Shown here in pieces: positions 60,078-64,000 of a DNA stretch of 64,000 nt. Source of the DNA: Oncomelania hupensis (Eukaryota > Mollusca > Gastropoda > Littorinimorpha > Pomatiopsidae); NCBI GenBank assembly GCA_036898135.1, contig CM072515.1, positions 49,759,095 to 49,823,094 of the forward strand. Reading direction: 5' to 3'. Position numbers and translations under genes: made by a program. The notes beneath the pieces were generated by a model that saw nothing but the letters and a program-made list of their open reading frames with translations, had not been told where the DNA came from and searched no databases. The number at the start of each line of letters is the position of its first letter. Position 1 is the stretch's first letter.

Positions 60078-63036
60078 TCCTATCCTATCCTGTCCCATAA
60101 CCCGAAGGTCGTAGGGGCACCACAGATGATCGCTTAACCAGCATACTCCATCTTTCTCTGTCCTCAGCAGCCCTCATGGCTTCGCTCAGTGTCAAACCAG
60201 TCCATTCTCGAATGTTGTCCTCCCACCTCTTTTTCGGTCTCCCCCTTCTTCTACCTCCTTGCACTGTGCCTTGCAGAATGGTCTTTGCAAGGCCTGATGA
60301 TCTGGTGACGTGGCCATACCATCGGAGTTTCCGTTTCTTCACCACTGTGAGCAGGTCATCGTGTTGTCCAATGGCTTGTGTGATGGTCTGTCGGACTTCA
60401 ACGTTGGTGATGTGTTGGGTATAGGAAATGCACAGAAGTCTTCTGTAGCACCTCATCTCCATGCTTTGTATTCTTCGTTGGAGATCTGCTGTGAGGGTCC
60501 ATGCTTCGCAAGCATATAGGAAGATGGAGATGACCAGAGAGCGCAGCAGTCTTACTTTGGAATGTAGACTGATGGTTCTGTCTTTCCAAATGGGCTTCAA
60601 CCTTGTCAGGGCAGCAGTTGTTTGTGCGATCCTGGAGAGGACTTCCTGTCGAGACCCATTGTCTGACACAATGGCTCCTAAATATTTGAAGCTGTGCACT
60701 GTGTTGAGGGATTGGCCTTGTACTTTGATGTCCGTGTTGATGCCATTGGTGTTGTTGGTCATCATTTTGGTCTTCTCTGCACTTATTTCCATTCCATAAG
60801 CTCTGGAGGTGGTGTCAAGCCTCTGTACAAGCTGTTCAAGTTCTTGTTCCTCTCCAGCCAATCCATCAATATCATCCGCAAAACGAAGATTGGAGATTGC
60901 TCTGCCCCCTATGCTGACTGTGCCTTCGTGATCTGCAAGAGCATCTGACATGATGCGCTCTAGGAAGATGTTGAAGAGTGTTGGGGAGAGTAGGCATCCT
61001 TGACGCACACCGATTGTTGTTCTGAACCAGTTCCCGATGACGCTGTTATGGAGGACTGCACTGGTAGCCTTGTCATACAAGCTTTTGATGACTTCTATAA
61101 TTTTAGGGCTGATGTTGTACACTTTCATGGTTGCCCATAGAGCTGCATGCCAGACTCGGTCAAATGCCTTCTTGAAGTCTATGAACACATGATATAGATG
61201 TTGTTGGTGCTGTAGGTATTTCTCACAGATTATTCTGAGGTTGAAAATCTGTTCAGTGGTACTTCGCCCTGCCATGAATCCTGCTTGTTCTTCAGCTATG
61301 ATTTGTTCAGCTTGTGGTTTCAACCTGTTGAGTATTATTTTCAGGAGGACCTTGCTGGGATGGCTGATGAGGCTGATGGTGCGGTAATTTTCACACTCCT
61401 GAAGGTTACCTTTTTTGGGAAGAGTGATGACAAGCGACTGGGTCCATGGTGTAGGCCATTCCCCACTCTGCCAGATCTTGTTACAGATAATGGTGAGAGC
61501 ATCAGTCATCGCTTCTCCTCCTGCTTGTAGCAGTTCCGCTGGTATGTTGTCCACTCCCGCTGACTTCCCTTTCTTCAGCGATTGCACTGCTGCCTCAACT
61601 TCTTCCCGGAGAATTGGGAGGATTTCTTCTTCTTCTCTGCTCTCGGGACATGCTAGATCTGATGGGTCTCCATTTGGTGTATGGTTGTAAAGGTCAGAGC
61701 AGTACTCTGTCCATCTGTCCAAGACTTCTTGTTCTTCTGTAAGGCAAATGCCAGACTTGCTTTGGATAGTGGAGACTTTGGGCTGTTTAACACTTGTCAG
61801 CCGCTTCACAGTCTGGTAGGCCTTCTTGCTGTTGTTCTTGTTCAGATTGTTCTCTATTTCCTGGCATTGATCTTCTATCCAGTTCTCCTTTGCTGTGCGC
61901 ATGCCTTTTCGGATGTCATTGTTGATTTTTCGGTAGACATCAGCTCCCTGTGAGGTGTTCTTTTTCTTTTTTAACTCTCTTCGTTTATCACACAGATCCA
62001 AAAGTTCAGGTGTGATCCACGGCTTCTTCTTTGGTCGGTGCTTGCCAAGGATCTCAGTGGCGGCATCTGTTACAGCTGAGTTGAAGGTATTGGTCATGGT
62101 GTTGACATCTACTTCGCCTGCCCCAAAAATAAGCAGTGGTGCAAATTTCCCTCCAATTGTGGCCTGAAATATTTTTGCCACCTCCGGGTCTTGCAGTTTG
62201 TCCAGGTCGAACTTCAGCCTAGTGCACTTTGCTGTATTTACTCTCTTCAAATGGAGCCGGAAAGACATCATCACGAGATCGTGGTCACTTCCAATGTCTG
62301 CTCCTGGAAAAGTGCGTGTCCTGCCAATGTTGATGCTTGATCTGAAGCGTTTCTTGACCATGATGTAGTCGATCTGGTTGTGATGTTCCCCGCCGGGACT
62401 GTGCCATGTCCATCGTCTGGATTTTTTGTGGAGACCAAGCGTGTTTGCCAGTACCAGATTGTTGTATCTGGCAAACTCCAATAGCCTCAGACCCCTGTCA
62501 TTTGTCTCGTTGTTGCAGTGGGGTCCGCATGTGTCTCCCCAGTTGTGGTGCGCATCTTGGCCAACCTTGGCATTCCAGTCGCCTTGCACTATGACTATGT
62601 CCTTCTTCGGCACTTGGTCAAGGGCCGCCTGTATATTTTCATAAAAATCCTCCACTTCGCTGTCTTCATAGTCTGATGTTGGAGCATAGGCCTGGATGAT
62701 GGTAATGTTGAAAGGGGTTGCTCTCAGACGGATGGTAATGAGTCTACTGGAGACTGGGCGGCAACCCATGACAGTGGCTAGAATGTTCTTGTGGACCAAG
62801 AATCCAACGCCGTGTTCGTGCCTATCATCTCTACCGCTGAAATAGAGCTTGTGGCCTTTGTCAGTCGTTGTTTCACCTAGGCCTTTCCAGCGCAGTTCGC
62901 TGATACCTAGAACGTTCCATCGATAGTGGTCCAGCTCGTGGGCCAGTTCTTCTAATTTTCCTTCCGCAGTTAGGGTCCTGACATTCCAGGTTCCTATGAC
63001 GATGTTGTTTCTCGTGCGGATCTTGCTAATTTGTCC
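60078..63036 (-). mobile_element. RTE-like LINE, nearly full-length, 2959 bp
   Basis: Flanked by the 10-bp repeat ATCAACAACA at 60068-60077 and 63037-63046. A (GGATA)n tail at about 60078-60091 (plus strand TATCC) follows the stop codon almost at once, and the very short 3' UTR fits the RTE clade. The copy starts inside the N-terminus of the ORF, so it is slightly 5'-truncated. Two shorter copies lie at 45046-45470 and 47873-48185 in the same orientation. The uninterrupted frame suggests a young insertion. Confidence 0.88.
60085..63036 (-). CDS. Endonuclease-reverse transcriptase of the RTE-like LINE, 5'-partial
   Basis: 983 codons open from the first base of the insertion to the stop at 60085; the first ATG (62769) lies well inside the endonuclease, so the native start is lost. 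The protein nicks target DNA and copies element RNA there. APE-type endonuclease: GTWNVRTL near the start, LGISELRW, GDWNAKVG (D153/N155), IDYIM and SDHDLV (250-255). RT: PAELLQAGG region, QAGFMAGRST, FIDFKKAFDR (motif A, D620), RQGCLLSPTLFN (motif B), FADD (719-722, motif C), FKYLGAIVSDNG. C-terminus has RRRGRPKKRWEDNIREW. All catalytic residues are visible, with no stop or frameshift. It resembles the many proteins annotated as craniofacial development protein 2-like in animal genomes. Confidence 0.88.
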   Translation of the reverse strand, partial: GQISKIRTRNNIVIGTWNVRTLTAEGKLEELAHELDHYRWNVLGISELRWKGLGETTTDKGHKLYFSGRDDRHEHGVGFLVHKNILATVMGCRPVSSRLITIRLRATPFNITIIQAYAPTSDYEDSEVEDFYENIQAALDQVPKKDIVIVQGDWNAKVGQDAHHNWGDTCGPHCNNETNDRGLRLLEFARYNNLVLANTLGLHKKSRRWTWHSPGGEHHNQIDYIMVKKRFRSSINIGRTRTFPGADIGSDHDLVMMSFRLHLKRVNTAKCTRLKFDLDKLQDPEVAKIFQATIGGKFAPLLIFGAGEVDVNTMTNTFNSAVTDAATEILGKHRPKKKPWITPELLDLCDKRRELKKKKNTSQGADVYRKINNDIRKGMRTAKENWIEDQCQEIENNLNKNNSKKAYQTVKRLTSVKQPKVSTIQSKSGICLTEEQEVLDRWTEYCSDLYNHTPNGDPSDLACPESREEEEILPILREEVEAAVQSLKKGKSAGVDNIPAELLQAGGEAMTDALTIICNKIWQSGEWPTPWTQSLVITLPKKGNLQECENYRTISLISHPSKVLLKIILNRLKPQAEQIIAEEQAGFMAGRSTTEQIFNLRIICEKYLQHQQHLYHVFIDFKKAFDRVWHAALWATMKVYNISPKIIEVIKSLYDKATSAVLHNSVIGNWFRTTIGVRQGCLLSPTLFNIFLERIMSDALADHEGTVSIGGRAISNLRFADDIDGLAGEEQELEQLVQRLDTTSRAYGMEISAEKTKMMTNNTNGINTDIKVQGQSLNTVHSFKYLGAIVSDNGSRQEVLSRIAQTTAALTRLKPIWKDRTISLHSKVRLLRSLVISIFLYACEAWTLTADLQRRIQSMEMRCYRRLLCISYTQHITNVEVRQTITQAIGQHDDLLTVVKKRKLRWYGHVTRSSGLAKTILQGTVQGGRRRGRPKKRWEDNIREWTGLTLSEAMRAAEDRERWSMLVKRSSVVPLRPSGYGTG

Positions 63037-63562
63037 ATCAACAACAATAGAAACAAAAGCCCTGTTATTAATACTATTAATATAATGTTTATAATATTAT
63101 GTTATTGTTGTTTTCTTTTAAGAATTATGCTATTCAACTAAGAGTTACACTGCATTTTAATTTTATTGTTATCAGTTCCACCACTTGATTTTGTCCCCAT
63201 TTAAGCCATGAGCGTGTGCTGTTTATTCGTCGAGATAGGCGCTGTACAAAACGTGCGTGGCCATTATTATTATTATCTTGAAAATTAAAGTTTGTCCGTT
63301 ATCTAGCTTTCCCGGTAATACTATAATTTACACGTACTTGTCCTGTTCTTGTTCAGTTCAATGTCAGTTTGGACTAATTTCATTGAAATTTTGCTACCTT
63401 GACTTGAAAGCTACCGCCCCCCCCCCCTTCACCCCCAACTTCCAACCCAATGCTTACCCTCACTCCAACCTCCACTCTACCCGCCCATCACCTGGTTTGA
63501 TCTAAGTGTACACTTCAATACTTGTTATTAATTTTACAAGGGTACATTTTCGGTAGGTCACG
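63037..63562. other. Intergenic, nothing recognised
   Basis: ATGAGCGTGTGCTG and GGCGCTGTACAAAACGTG before a short ATT array (63213-63276) look like the tail of a LINE or SINE related to 53196-53270, but no body is identifiable. A C-rich run lies at 63416-63428. Confidence 0.4.
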
Positions 63563-64000
63563 CTTCCCCGTTGGGGTGCGGGGGTTTCAGTATAAATAGT
63601 ATCCCCACTTTCTGGAAATTTAGTGCTTTAAATTCCCACTGTCGCTGTCTTTCTCATTTGCTCTTTCTCATTCTTGCCGTGTGCTATCAATCTGCTATAC
63701 TATCGTCTTCTTCGCTAGCCCAGTCTCCTACCTTTTTTCTTGAAAACTCTTCCGGAACAAGACTCCTGATTTGTGTATGAGGTCTGTTGGATCAGCTTGG
63801 GAATATTGGACGCTTTCTGCCAGGTGGTCACTAGGGCTTCCTATGATGTTATTATTTAGCAATGTAGGCATTTTATATGTATGTGTTTTGTTGATAATTT
63901 ATAATGATGTTTGTATTCTATTTTGTTTTTGTAAACGGGGGTTCGATAAGTTGGGGTGAAGCCTCAGCCGTCCCCTGCGTGGGATGTCTTTATTGTAAAG
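63563..64000 (+). mobile_element. TATA retroposon copy 7, cut by the window end
   Basis: Begins CCCCGTTGGGGTGCGGGGGT with TATAAATAG at about 63591-63599 and matches the minus strand of 4083-4652 closely through CGTGGGATGTCTTTATTGTA. It is one of the least diverged copies, and its ~60-codon frame at 63777-63959 is intact. Confidence 0.85.

Overview
The window is metazoan nuclear DNA: one intron-rich single-copy gene set in repeat-dense sequence. The gene is a D-type cyclin on the minus strand with five coding exons between 35850 and 12327; exon phases join exactly and give a 352-residue protein with an LxCxE motif, a cyclin fold and a C-terminal TPTDVRD degron. AT-rich intergenic DNA, many long microsatellites, RTE-like and CR1/Rex-like LINEs, and tRNA- and 5S-derived SINEs suggest a lophotrochozoan invertebrate, most likely a mollusc (perhaps a gastropod). 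That placement is inference from the repeat types and the cyclin sequence, not from a search.

Layout. 1-7500: intergenic, dominated by copies of a roughly 570-bp retroposon with a TATA box, one of which is inserted inside another copy, plus CA, GA and GT microsatellites and a 110-bp tandem repeat. 7500-12326: low-repeat sequence downstream of the cyclin stop codon, probably including its 3' UTR, with two degenerate short tandem arrays. 12327-35850: cyclin D (introns of 173 bp, 7.8 kb, 12.0 kb and 2.5 kb) with SINEs, polypurine tracts and homopolymers in the introns. 35851-37500: 5' UTR and promoter (NRF-1-like site, CACGTG E-box, CCAAT boxes). 37500-64000: accessory and repeat-rich, with 5S-type SINEs, three copies of one RTE-like LINE (one almost complete, with a 983-codon open frame), a CR1/Rex-like LINE pseudogene, a LINE that has ORF1 but no ORF2 and carries a hAT-type MITE in its 5' UTR, a tRNA-type SINE beside interstitial telomeric repeats, and more copies of the TATA retroposon.

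The most notable observations concern how these elements relate to one another. (1) The 5S-type SINE ends in a sequence matching the 3' end of the RTE-like LINE, so the two probably form a SINE/LINE pair. (2) A second pairing is suggested by a 3'-terminal stem-loop followed by a conserved A-rich tail, found at the end of the ORF1-only LINE, at the end of a tRNA-type SINE and in a solo fragment; its arms differ between copies by compensating changes. (3) The 570-bp retroposon has exact target-site duplications, a TATA box at its 5' end and no recognisable Pol III promoter, and I could not assign it to a known class. No prokaryotic features, CRISPR arrays or functional tRNA/rRNA genes were found.
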